In this document: positions 18,031-26,851 of the stretch, piece by piece | Layout of the letters: every line of letters begins with the position of its first letter | Numbering within the stretch: position 1 is the first letter of the stretch | Assembly (NCBI GenBank): GCA_014695175.1 | Contig: JACJNV010000244.1 | Coordinates: forward strand, 1-40,281 | Direction: 5' to 3' | DNA length: 40,281 nucleotides | Origin: Microcoleus sp. FACHB-DQ6 | GTDB lineage: Bacteria > Cyanobacteriota > Cyanobacteriia > Cyanobacteriales > Microcoleaceae | Notes under the pieces: generated by a model | Seen by the model: the letters and a program-made list of their open reading frames with translations, nothing else | The model's database searches: none | Told to the model about the DNA's origin: nothing | Made by a program: the position numbers and the translations under genes

Positions 18031-18891
18031 ATGAAATTCCATCACAGTAGCGGAGCGATCGCATTTTTATTAGCAACTCCTTTAGTAACCGGCTTGACTG
18101 TAGGCATTGCCCCCAGTAGTGCTGCAATAATCGCAGGTTCTGCAGCAGCAGTAACCCTTGACAACTTCAGTCACAGACCGAATGAGATAGGTACAGTTAC
18201 TAACACTTACACTGAGACCATAGCTAACACAGGTTCAGTTATTAGCCAAGCGAACGCTGATGCAGTTTTTATATCTAACTGTCACCAATTGCTGGCAGCA
18301 AATCTCTCGCAAAGTGGAGTCATAGGCAGCGGGAATAACTATTTTGGTTTAGCCCAAAGTCAAGCAGCAGTGATCGGTGACTTCTCTATTAAGGCAAAAG
18401 AAACTTTTTCCTTCACTGTTCAGACTATTTTACATCTTTTAACATCTGTTAGTAATCCCCAATCAGAACGAGCTAGCGCCACAGGTAGTATATCTTTTGC
18501 ATTAATTGACACTGTTTCTAACCTTCTTTTAGACTCATTTCAATTTGGGATCGGTTTGCACTCTTTTAAAGCCCCGGAATTAAGTTTGTCATACAACCTC
18601 GCTGGAAACTTTAATCCAACACAAATTAATTTTGCTTTTCTCGCTCAAGGTAATACAACAAGCCTGAGCTTGTATACTTCCGGAGTGTATTCGCGGACTT
18701 TTGACAGCACTACTAATTTAAGATTAGTAGAAGTTAAGAACAATATGGCAGTGGCACAAGCGCAACCACTTCCCCAAGCACAACCAGTTCCAGAACCTAC
18801 TACTATATTAGGCACTGCTATGTTTTTCGGTTTCCTGACCAAGAGGAGAAAACTTAAGAATCAATTGTCTGAAGTTAAATCAAAAGTTTAG
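18031..18891 (+). CDS. PEP-CTERM sorting-domain protein, secreted
   Basis: 286 residues. A signal peptide (FLLATPLVTGLTVGIAPSSAA) begins the protein. The C-terminus has the PEP-CTERM signal: VPEPTTILG from residue 253, a short hydrophobic stretch (TAMFFGFL) and the basic cluster TKRRKLK. Such proteins are processed by exosortase-type systems and carried to the surface or matrix. A Pro/Gln/Ala hinge (AQAQPLPQAQP) precedes the signal. The body is a Ser/Thr/Asn-rich beta-type sequence with no family I know. An AAGGAGA ribosome site sits 6 bases before the start. It lies between livF and livG on the opposite strand and is probably unrelated to transport. Confidence 0.88.
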   Translation: MKFHHSSGAIAFLLATPLVTGLTVGIAPSSAAIIAGSAAAVTLDNFSHRPNEIGTVTNTYTETIANTGSVISQANADAVFISNCHQLLAANLSQSGVIGSGNNYFGLAQSQAAVIGDFSIKAKETFSFTVQTILHLLTSVSNPQSERASATGSISFALIDTVSNLLLDSFQFGIGLHSFKAPELSLSYNLAGNFNPTQINFAFLAQGNTTSLSLYTSGVYSRTFDSTTNLRLVEVKNNMAVAQAQPLPQAQPVPEPTTILGTAMFFGFLTKRRKLKNQLSEVKSKV

Positions 18892-18930
18892 GCATGACGC
18901 CAAACATCTAAGTAGGTCAACTATAGCTGT

Positions 18931-18968
18931 TAGATACCAGACTTCTTTAATAAGAAGTCTGGTATCTA
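18931..18968. terminator. Bidirectional terminator-like 17-bp perfect hairpin
   Basis: TAGATACCAGACTTCTT pairs without mismatch with AAGAAGTCTGGTATCTA across a 4-base loop, between the converging PEP-CTERM and livG genes. No long T-run follows. Its centre (GACTTCTT-AAGAAGTC) recurs at 34218-34234, so it belongs to a dispersed repeat family used at gene ends. Confidence 0.6.
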
Positions 18969-18979
18969 GTTATTCTGTA

Positions 18980-19759
18980 TTATCCATTGCCATCTTCTTC
19001 TTTTCCCAAATATGCCTCAATCACGCGAGGATCGGCGCGAACTTGATCCGGAGTTCCCTCAGCAATTTTAGTACCGTACTCCATAACACTAACGCGATCG
19101 CTAATTCCCATCACCACTTTCATATCGTGTTCAATCAGCAAAATACTCAAATTCAACTCATCGCGAATCCGGTAAATAAAGCGAGTTAAATCAGCCGTTT
19201 CGTTCGGGTTCATCCCCGCCGTCGGTTCGTCCAAAAGCAGCACTTTCGGATCGGAAGCCAAAGCCCTGGCAATTTCCAATCTCCGCTGGTCGCCGTAGGA
19301 AAGGTTTTTTGCCAACTCCGGCGCTTTCTTCACGCCTAAACCGACAAAATCCAGCATACTCAAGGCTTTTTTCTTAGCTTCCCGTTCCTCCACCATCACC
19401 GCCGGAGGGCGAAGGATTGCACCCAACAAACCTGTTTTTAATCGGCAGTGTCTACCTACTAAAACATTATCCAGCACAGTCATGTTGTTAAACAAGCGGA
19501 TATTTTGGAAGGTTCTAGCAATGCCGAAAGTTGTCAGGCGATCGGGCGGTAAACCCGTGATATTTTTATTTTCTAGTACCAACTGTCCCCCACTCGGTTT
19601 ATAGATCCCGGTCAGCATATTAAAAAAAGTAGTTTTGCCCGCACCGTTGGGGCCGATCAAACTGGCGATCGATCCTTTTTCCAAGGTTAAACTCACCTGG
19701 TTGACCGCAGTCAAACCGCCGAACCGCATTGTAAGTTGCTGTGCTTCTAATAATGACAT
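18980..19759 (-). CDS. livG: ABC transporter ATP-binding protein LivG-type
   Basis: 259 residues. Walker A GPNGAGKTT (36-44), signature LSYGDQRRLEIARAL and Walker B VLLLDEPTAGMNP; TAGMNP and the family ending IEAYLGKE mark it as LivG (NatA in cyanobacterial naming). It works with LivF on the LivH/LivM permease. The dpd operon on the other strand begins 293 bases upstream, and livM lies some 12 kb away. In an unbroken cluster livG would directly follow livM. Confidence 0.9.
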   Translation of the reverse strand: MSLLEAQQLTMRFGGLTAVNQVSLTLEKGSIASLIGPNGAGKTTFFNMLTGIYKPSGGQLVLENKNITGLPPDRLTTFGIARTFQNIRLFNNMTVLDNVLVGRHCRLKTGLLGAILRPPAVMVEEREAKKKALSMLDFVGLGVKKAPELAKNLSYGDQRRLEIARALASDPKVLLLDEPTAGMNPNETADLTRFIYRIRDELNLSILLIEHDMKVVMGISDRVSVMEYGTKIAEGTPDQVRADPRVIEAYLGKEEDGNG

Positions 19760-20052
19760 TGGGGTTGTGTTTCCTAATATTAGTTAAGTTGTTATATATC
19801 GGATTCTATATAATACCAAATCCGCTCTGTTAAAGTGCGTCAGCTTGGCTGTGGTGGGATGCTGGTTACGACACCGAAAGATTTGGGCATCGGAATGCGT
19901 TAGAGAAAGTCTTGGGCTAAGCTTCATGACTGCGTTTCGGTTTAAGGTTTCCCCTTGAGTTTAAGGACAAAAAGGGTGGAAAATTAAATTACACTGCTAG
20001 TTTTTCATGGGGATGGGCTACTCTAGTAAGAGGGTATGTAGAGGCCGGAACT
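19760..20052. promoter_or_regulatory. Divergent region between livG and the dpdE-I operon
   Basis: 293 bases with no gene. Both transcripts must start here. It contains an AATACCAAATCCG oligomer often met in cyanobacterial gaps, and GTGCGTCAGC at 19835-19844, which recurs on the far side of the dpd operon at 30762-30771. No confident promoter hexamers. Confidence 0.4.
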
Positions 20053-23000
20053 ATGATAAAGCTTGGTTTGCTGGTGCGATCGCGAAGCGTCTCCGCAGAA
20101 AAATCGCCAAACAACGACTTAGGAATCGGAAAAGTTACCGCTCTATCCTACTCTACAGCAACAGTTGAATATTTCTGCTCAATTGGGCAACGCCTTGAAA
20201 AAACCTTACCCTTAACTTCGCTTTATAGAGTTCAACTCCCGCCTCAGACACGATGCTACATCCAGCCAGAAAGCCAGGATACATGGATAATTGGCCGAAT
20301 TTTTGACTGGGACGAAGACAAAGGTCAGTATCGAATCGATCTACCCGATAAAAAGATAGCATTAGTTGCTGAACAGGAAATTTACGTTCGTTGCAACCTA
20401 CCCATCGATGACCCCATCGAAACTCTAGCGATGAAAGGTCAAGAAACCCCCTACTTTCACGATCGACGTTTAGCTTTTGTCCAGTGTCTCATCGAACAAC
20501 GCGCTGTCAGTCGCGGGATGACAGGGCTGATTTCTGCCAATATTGACCTTTATCCTCATCAAGTTGAAGTTGTCCGCCGCGTACTCGAAGACCCCATTCA
20601 ACGTTACCTCTTAGCTGATGAAGTTGGACTGGGAAAGACGATCGAAGCAGGTGCTATTCTTCGCCAGTATCTCCTCGATGAACCGCAGGGACGTGCAGTG
20701 GTGCTTGTACCGCAATACCTGCGGGAACAGTGGCTTCAAGAATTAGAACATAAATTCTATGTCTCTGACTTGGACAATCGTGTCCAGGTACTTGCAGTAG
20801 AGGATGTCGATCGAGTCAGCCCGAATGCCGATTTGGGCTTCCTGATTTTAGATGAAGCACATCATATTGCAGCGATGGCGACCTCTTCAGATTCGATAAA
20901 GCGCAGGCGTTTCCAGACTTGCAAACACCTCGCTCATAAAAGCGATCGCCTACTTCTATTATCTGCAACTCCAGTTCTCAATAACGAGCAAGATTTCCTG
21001 GCCATGCTGCACTTGCTCGATCCAATAACCTATCAACTTAACGATTTGGAAGGTTTTCGTGCGAGGGTACAAAACCGACAACAAATTGGTCGAGTTTTAC
21101 TTTCATTTAAGGAGGGAGCAAATCCTTTTGTTCTTAAAACTAACCTCAACCAACTGCGAAACCTTTTTGCTGAAGATAAGTATCTGCTAAATCTGGTAGA
21201 GGAATTACAAAATTGTTTGCTTTCTAAAGAAACACTCCCGGCCGATCGAGATCGAATTGTGCGATCGATTCGCACCCACATCAGCGACACCTATCGGTTA
21301 CACCGTCGAATGCTGCGGAACCGCCGCGCTTCCGTAGAAGATGTAATTTTCGATCGCAATATCATACCAAAAGTAGAGTATGAATTAGATGAGCGATCGC
21401 CCCAACTTCACGAACTCATCGACGAATGGCGCACAATTGCCCCCAAAGAACAACAATATCAGCACATTTTCCTGCTTTTATTCCGTGCTGCTGGTACTTG
21501 GCTGGGAATCTTACAACAGATAGTTGCAGTCCGTTTAAGTTGTATCTCCCATCCTGACATCATTCGGGAGTTTGGGATTGATAGCGCCAGAATTTTGACG
21601 GAAACCCCTAAATTTTCAGGAGAAGCAGAAATTCTGCAATCTTTGCAGCGAATTATTCAAGAACCTTCGGAAGAAGGCGATCGCATCGCATTACTCAAGA
21701 AAGTTCTACTTTGTCATCTGTCAGAATGTTTGAAACTTCAATCTTATCGCAGCAACCTTGATAGATGGCTGGAACAGGTGCAGCAGCGAATTCGCCGCCC
21801 GATACCGGGAGATACCCTACCAAAAGTTATTATTTTCACCAGTTTTATTCAAACCGGCGCTGAGATTGTCCGGTGCTTATCAGGTACTTTCGGTAGCGGA
21901 ACTGTAGCTAGCCATCAATTAGGGATGAAACGCTCTGATGTTGAAAAAAACCTCGATGGCTTTAAAAATGACCCCAATTGTTTTATCCTAGTGTGCGATT
22001 CCTCTGGTGAAGAAGGCCGCAACTTCCAATTTGTGAACTGGATGATTAATTTCGATCTTCCCTGGTCGCCAAATCGTTTAGAACAAAGGATTGGCAGGAT
22101 CGATCGCATTGGTCGCCCTTTAAATGTTCAATTTACAGTATTCGCAGGCTCAGACTTAGAGGATAGCCCTCACAGTGCTTGGTATGAATTATTAAAAGAT
22201 GGTTTCGGCATTTTTAATCAATCAATTGCCAGCCTTCAGTTTTATGTAGATGAAAAACTGCCGGAACTGGAAACAGTGCTGTTTCAATCTGGTGCTAGCG
22301 GACTATTAGAAAAAATCGAGTCAATCCGGGAAGGAATCGCGGGGGAACAAGTGAAAATTAGCGAACAAAATGCTTTAGATGAAATTGATGCTCAGGATGA
22401 AAATGCTACCGAATATTTTCAAGCTTTAGATGATTGTGACGCTCGCCATCAGGAAATCAAACGAGCAACTGAAGACTGGATTTGTCAAGCGCTACGATTC
22501 AAGGCAATTGACGATCTGAATTTAGCAAAAGTGCAGCATTATCAACATACTGCGCGCACTTTAATTCCCATTCACGATCTAAGAACTCACTTTGCTGATT
22601 GTGGAAAACTATCTGGTACTTATAACCGGAGAATATCAACTCAACATCCCGGTGTCAATCTCTACCGTATTGGGGAAGGATTTGTGGAAGCGCTAGCATC
22701 TTACATTCATTGGGATGACCGAGGTCAAGCATTTGCTCTATGGCGATGCGATCGCTCTTGGGATGCTGGGGAAGGGATGGAATGGTTCGGTTTTCGCTTT
22801 AATTATGTAGTCGAGGCTGATTTGGAATTAGCCCAGCAAGTTTCAACAGATTTTGAGCTGGAGCGAAGTAGATTTGCATCTGTGAAACGGCGCGCTGATG
22901 CGTTATTTCCTCCGATCGTAGAGACAATTTTTATTGATGCTCGCTACGAACCAATGAGCATTGTTGAAGATGAAGCTGTTTTGAAGATTCTGCAAGGTTC

Positions 23001-23421
23001 GTACAAGGGTAAAAGTTCTCATCCCTGCCGAGATTATAATTTAGCAAAAAGTCGATTATCGGTTCTCAATGAGTTTGTTGATGAGAGTAAGTGGCCTGAT
23101 TTGTGCAGTCAGGCGCGTGAGACCTCGGAAATACTGTTGCGCGATCGCACTTTTTTCATCTCGCTCTGCGAACAGCGCGCCCGAATCGCCGACCAGAAAC
23201 TAGGAAATAGACTAGACCAACTGCGGCTGCGCCTCAACCGAATGGCTGAAAGCGAACAAACTTCGCACTCTTTACTAGCAAAAGAAGTCAACATAGAAAC
23301 TGCGTTAAGTCAAGCTATTTTAGAAGGAATTCGCCATCCGCGAATCAAGCTTGATTCTGTAGGATTCATTGTAGTTTCTGGGCGACCTCCGGTTGAATCT
23401 CAGGAAGGGGGAGATGAGTGA
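20053..23421 (+). CDS. dpdE: SNF2/RapA-like helicase, DpdE-type
   Basis: 1122 residues. The start resembles the Tudor-like domain of RapA (LGIGKVTALSYSTATVEYF, ~24-45). The helicase core has YPHQVEVV, Walker A DEVGLGKT (K195 and T196), DEAHHIA, LLSATP, and motif VI WSPNRLEQRIGRIDRIG. The long C-terminus carries no motif I can name. Size and gene order (SNF2-like, RecQ-like, ~295 aa, ~1035 aa ATPase, ~235 aa) match dpdE-F-G-H-I of the Dpd islands, which insert and restrict 7-deazaguanine in DNA. Residues 8-17 (VRSRSVSAEK) are coded by a HIP1-containing repeat. Helicase class is secure, the Dpd name rests on recalled family organisation. Confidence 0.72.
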   Translation: MIKLGLLVRSRSVSAEKSPNNDLGIGKVTALSYSTATVEYFCSIGQRLEKTLPLTSLYRVQLPPQTRCYIQPESQDTWIIGRIFDWDEDKGQYRIDLPDKKIALVAEQEIYVRCNLPIDDPIETLAMKGQETPYFHDRRLAFVQCLIEQRAVSRGMTGLISANIDLYPHQVEVVRRVLEDPIQRYLLADEVGLGKTIEAGAILRQYLLDEPQGRAVVLVPQYLREQWLQELEHKFYVSDLDNRVQVLAVEDVDRVSPNADLGFLILDEAHHIAAMATSSDSIKRRRFQTCKHLAHKSDRLLLLSATPVLNNEQDFLAMLHLLDPITYQLNDLEGFRARVQNRQQIGRVLLSFKEGANPFVLKTNLNQLRNLFAEDKYLLNLVEELQNCLLSKETLPADRDRIVRSIRTHISDTYRLHRRMLRNRRASVEDVIFDRNIIPKVEYELDERSPQLHELIDEWRTIAPKEQQYQHIFLLLFRAAGTWLGILQQIVAVRLSCISHPDIIREFGIDSARILTETPKFSGEAEILQSLQRIIQEPSEEGDRIALLKKVLLCHLSECLKLQSYRSNLDRWLEQVQQRIRRPIPGDTLPKVIIFTSFIQTGAEIVRCLSGTFGSGTVASHQLGMKRSDVEKNLDGFKNDPNCFILVCDSSGEEGRNFQFVNWMINFDLPWSPNRLEQRIGRIDRIGRPLNVQFTVFAGSDLEDSPHSAWYELLKDGFGIFNQSIASLQFYVDEKLPELETVLFQSGASGLLEKIESIREGIAGEQVKISEQNALDEIDAQDENATEYFQALDDCDARHQEIKRATEDWICQALRFKAIDDLNLAKVQHYQHTARTLIPIHDLRTHFADCGKLSGTYNRRISTQHPGVNLYRIGEGFVEALASYIHWDDRGQAFALWRCDRSWDAGEGMEWFGFRFNYVVEADLELAQQVSTDFELERSRFASVKRRADALFPPIVETIFIDARYEPMSIVEDEAVLKILQGSYKGKSSHPCRDYNLAKSRLSVLNEFVDESKWPDLCSQARETSEILLRDRTFFISLCEQRARIADQKLGNRLDQLRLRLNRMAESEQTSHSLLAKEVNIETALSQAILEGIRHPRIKLDSVGFIVVSGRPPVESQEGGDE

Positions 23422-25967
23422 TGGCTGATTCTTTTCAAAAGCTCAGAGAAATTCTCCAAACAGATAAGATTCCTGGCGATACAAGTCAATTTTCAGAAGT
23501 CGGTTACAGGCGCTTGCTGGAAACTTTGGATGCTGCGGGAACTTCTTATGCGCCGGGAATGGGAGATATTGCGGCTCTGATCCGTCAGGTTCTGCGGCGG
23601 GAATACGAGCAAAAGGGCGGGATACCCCCAACTTTGAAAGTACCTCGGACTTCTCTTTTTCCCGATCGCGAAATGTGGCAACAAAGCGGTATCGATATTT
23701 TGATCGAAGGTGCGGATTACTATCTGATTAGCGCTCACCCTTGGCAGCCTGATTGGCTAGATTTTTCCGCACAATATCCCCCAGATAAACCCGTATTTGA
23801 TGAGAAAAAACGCCGCAATTACGAGCCAGTAGAGGGAGATCCGTTTCTGGAATTGGTGGATAGGAAAAATTACCGGAGTGTGGGACAGCGCGAGGCAATT
23901 CGTGCTGTTTTAACGGCTCCTGACAATTCGACACTAGCGATTAATCTGCCTACTGGATCGGGGAAAAGTCTTTGCGCTCAACTGCCGGCGCTGGTGCGAT
24001 CGCAAAATGCTGGTGTAACAGTTGTTGTAGTACCAACTACAGCACTAGCCCTTGACCAAGAACGAGCTTTAAAACCTTTTGTGAACCATGCCACTGCCTA
24101 TAATGGCGACGAGTTTGGGCAAGAACAAGAGAGACGACAGGAAATTCGCGATCGCATTCGCAAGGGCACCCAGCGAATCGTTTTCACCTCACCCGAAAGC
24201 TTGATGAATTCTCTCGCACCTGCTCTTTACGAAGCAGCAAAATCAGAAATGCTGCGGTATTTCGTAATAGATGAAGCGCATATCGTCGAGCAGTGGGGCG
24301 ATAAATTTCGCACAAAATTTCAAGAACTTCCAGGCTTGCGAAGAGATTTGTTGCGCTTAACTTCTTTTACAACTTTATTGCTGACAGCCACCTTAACAGA
24401 ATCCTGTTTAGATACCCTAGAAACTTTATTTGGGCAACCCGGCCCTTTTCAAGTAATATCTGCCGTACAGTTGCGGCCGGAACCGTCTTACTGGTTTGCT
24501 TGGTGTCAAAGTGAAGAAGTCAGGAAACAGCGATTAATTGAAGCAGTTTATCATCTTCCCCGCCCTCTGATTGTTTACGCCACAACGCGCCAAGATGTGA
24601 ATCGATGGAAACAGGAGTTATTGTTTGCTGGATTCAAACGGTGTGCGATGATGACCGGGGAATCCAGTTCAGAAGAACGCTCTCAACTGATTGAAGACTT
24701 GCGCGAGAGACGAGTTGATATAGTTGTTGCTACTTCTGCTTTCGGCTTGGGTGTGGATCAGTCAGATATTCGAGCCGTGCTTCATGTCTGCATCCCCGAA
24801 ACTATCGATCGCTTTTATCAAGAAGTGGGTCGAGGAGGTCGAGACGGCAAAGCAGCAATCTCGCTCACCTTACATACCAATGAAGACTTAGAGATTGCCA
24901 AATCGCTTAATGACAAATCTGCCATAACGATCGATCGGGGTTTTCAGCGGTGGAAAAGTATGTTTTTGAGGAAAGAAATTCTTCCCGATGGGCGGTTTCG
25001 CGTTCCCGTCAATATTCCTCCATCCTTACAACCAGGAGACATTGACATGAACAGCCAACAGAATCAGGCTTGGAACATCCGCACTTTAACGCTGATGAGT
25101 CGATCGGGTTTAATCGATTTTGATGCCGATGAACCGCCGCGAAGAAGAAATTTTAAATCGGAAGCAGCTTATAACGAAGCTTGGGAACTGCACAGAGAGT
25201 CCCGGTTCATCCGCATCCGAGATGAATCGCATCTGAATCGTCAAACTTGGGAACATAAAGTAGAGCCAATTCGCCAGCAGCGCCAAAACTGGAGCTATAA
25301 AAACCTGCAATTAATGCGCGAGGTTTTGCGGCCGAAACGCTGTATTTCCGAAATCTTTGCGGAAGCTTACACTATTCCTGCCCGTGTAGTGCCAGAACCG
25401 AGAAAACTGGTCAGAGTTTCTCCCGCTTGCGGTGGATGTCCTGTTTGCAGAAAAAACAGGGAACCAGAGTTTTCGGGAATTATGCCTGCGCCATTACCTG
25501 TATGGCAAAAACCGAATTTTTTTGTAGGTGAAGAACTAAAACGATTGCTAGGAGGAAATAAATTAATGCTAGTTTTCTATGAGTCTCTTGAAGCTCAAAG
25601 CTGGCAACTCAAAAGCCCTAAACTTTTTAACTGGTTAATCGAGCAGGGAATTAATAATCTGGTGGTTTCTGATGACTTTCAGAGTATATTGATTGAAGAA
25701 ACAAATCGGATAGCCGATGCTTGTATATTTTTGTTTCAAAAATACGAGCCTCTGCTGATGCCGCGCATTCCCACCCTGATATTTCATCCGCCCGGAAAGG
25801 CTATCCCTCACAACTATCTGTCACTCAACAGAACTTCTCAAGCTCCGCTGATTATCGTGCTTCCTGTCGATACACCCGATCCGAGCCGCGATGACCGCAA
25901 GCTGATTGATATTTTTCCTGGGAAACTTTTTATGTTTGACCACTTTTGCAGGGAGGTTAATTTATGA
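23421..25967 (+). CDS. dpdF: RecQ-like helicase, DpdF-type
   Basis: 848 residues from ATG 23421, which shares a base with the dpdE stop (TGATG); a GTG one codon earlier is also open. Walker A PTGSGKS (K182), VIDEAHIVEQWG, LLTATLTE, and motif VI YQEVGRGGRDG are those of RecQ-like superfamily 2 helicases. SAFGLGVDQSDI precedes motif VI. Near residue 670 is a zinc knuckle CGGCPVCRK, with another cysteine (RPKRCISEI) about 35 residues before it, comparable to RecQ zinc domains. Translation is coupled on both sides (1-base and 4-base overlaps). The role in Dpd systems is in the restriction arm, from what I know of the family; the exact activity is not known to me. Confidence 0.72.
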   Translation: MADSFQKLREILQTDKIPGDTSQFSEVGYRRLLETLDAAGTSYAPGMGDIAALIRQVLRREYEQKGGIPPTLKVPRTSLFPDREMWQQSGIDILIEGADYYLISAHPWQPDWLDFSAQYPPDKPVFDEKKRRNYEPVEGDPFLELVDRKNYRSVGQREAIRAVLTAPDNSTLAINLPTGSGKSLCAQLPALVRSQNAGVTVVVVPTTALALDQERALKPFVNHATAYNGDEFGQEQERRQEIRDRIRKGTQRIVFTSPESLMNSLAPALYEAAKSEMLRYFVIDEAHIVEQWGDKFRTKFQELPGLRRDLLRLTSFTTLLLTATLTESCLDTLETLFGQPGPFQVISAVQLRPEPSYWFAWCQSEEVRKQRLIEAVYHLPRPLIVYATTRQDVNRWKQELLFAGFKRCAMMTGESSSEERSQLIEDLRERRVDIVVATSAFGLGVDQSDIRAVLHVCIPETIDRFYQEVGRGGRDGKAAISLTLHTNEDLEIAKSLNDKSAITIDRGFQRWKSMFLRKEILPDGRFRVPVNIPPSLQPGDIDMNSQQNQAWNIRTLTLMSRSGLIDFDADEPPRRRNFKSEAAYNEAWELHRESRFIRIRDESHLNRQTWEHKVEPIRQQRQNWSYKNLQLMREVLRPKRCISEIFAEAYTIPARVVPEPRKLVRVSPACGGCPVCRKNREPEFSGIMPAPLPVWQKPNFFVGEELKRLLGGNKLMLVFYESLEAQSWQLKSPKLFNWLIEQGINNLVVSDDFQSILIEETNRIADACIFLFQKYEPLLMPRIPTLIFHPPGKAIPHNYLSLNRTSQAPLIIVLPVDTPDPSRDDRKLIDIFPGKLFMFDHFCREVNL

Positions 25968-26851
25968 GCGTCTTAAAAACTGCTTTGGCTACTCCTAGCA
26001 GAATGCGAGGAATATTTAGATATTTACTTGAAGCACCCAAACAGCGCGAAAACAAGGAAAAACTCACTCGGCTGATTTCTCCACATGAATTGTCAGAAGG
26101 GAGAAACAAAAGTGCCGAACATCCGATGTTTGATGCTGCACTGCGAGAAAGCATAAAATGTCGCTTATTAATCGCAGACAATGATGATATTGCTATAAAT
26201 TTTGAGCTTCCCGAAGCATCTCGACATCCTAAAATGGGTGATAAATTGTTACCCGATACGCTGGTACAGCTATTGTTTGCTTCTGATAACGAAGATGAAG
26301 AAGATTTAGGTCGGTTAATAGCATGGTATTTAGCACAGGATATTTATGATGCTCCCGGTACATGGCAAGAAGTAGAACAGCGTGTCGCAGAGCAGGGAGT
26401 TGCTGAGTCTTTAGATTTGAAAATATCCAGCAATAGTTTGTTTGGTCAAGTCGAGGACTGGATGTGTTATTTAGGGTTTGCTTGGGGTCATGCTTCAAAT
26501 TCCAACAAAAAACTTGTTGTGGCTGAGCCAACTGCTTATCTCAGAAGAAATTTAAATAATTTATTTCAAGGACAAGCAAAAGCTAAACTTTCAATCCGAG
26601 ATTTTCTCGATCGCCTAGCTAAAAAATGTCCTCTGTTTGAAACGGGAAAATTTCGAGAACAGGTAGAAGAAAAGATTGGTTCTCGGTTACCAAATCACTT
26701 ATCAACTAGCACGGCTTTTGCTTTATTTCGCCTTCAGGATGATGGTTGCATCAAGCTTGTAAAAGAGTCTGATGCCGATTTATTCATCTTTACCGGGGTC
26801 GGAAATGAAGAAGGATTTTCTCATATTATTTGGACGGAAGTAGAACTATGA
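25964..26851 (+). CDS. dpdG: DpdG-type protein, function unknown
   Basis: 295 residues; ATG overlaps the dpdF stop by 4 bases (ATGA), with GGGAGG a few bases upstream. No catalytic motif is seen. It appears soluble and mixed alpha/beta, with an acidic patch (NEDEEDLG) and a tail ending HIIWTEVEL. Assignment rests only on position and length: between a RecQ-like helicase and a ~1035-residue ATPase, where DpdG stands in Dpd clusters. It may be an adaptor for the ATPase encoded next. Confidence 0.6.
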   Translation: MSVLKTALATPSRMRGIFRYLLEAPKQRENKEKLTRLISPHELSEGRNKSAEHPMFDAALRESIKCRLLIADNDDIAINFELPEASRHPKMGDKLLPDTLVQLLFASDNEDEEDLGRLIAWYLAQDIYDAPGTWQEVEQRVAEQGVAESLDLKISSNSLFGQVEDWMCYLGFAWGHASNSNKKLVVAEPTAYLRRNLNNLFQGQAKAKLSIRDFLDRLAKKCPLFETGKFREQVEEKIGSRLPNHLSTSTAFALFRLQDDGCIKLVKESDADLFIFTGVGNEEGFSHIIWTEVEL

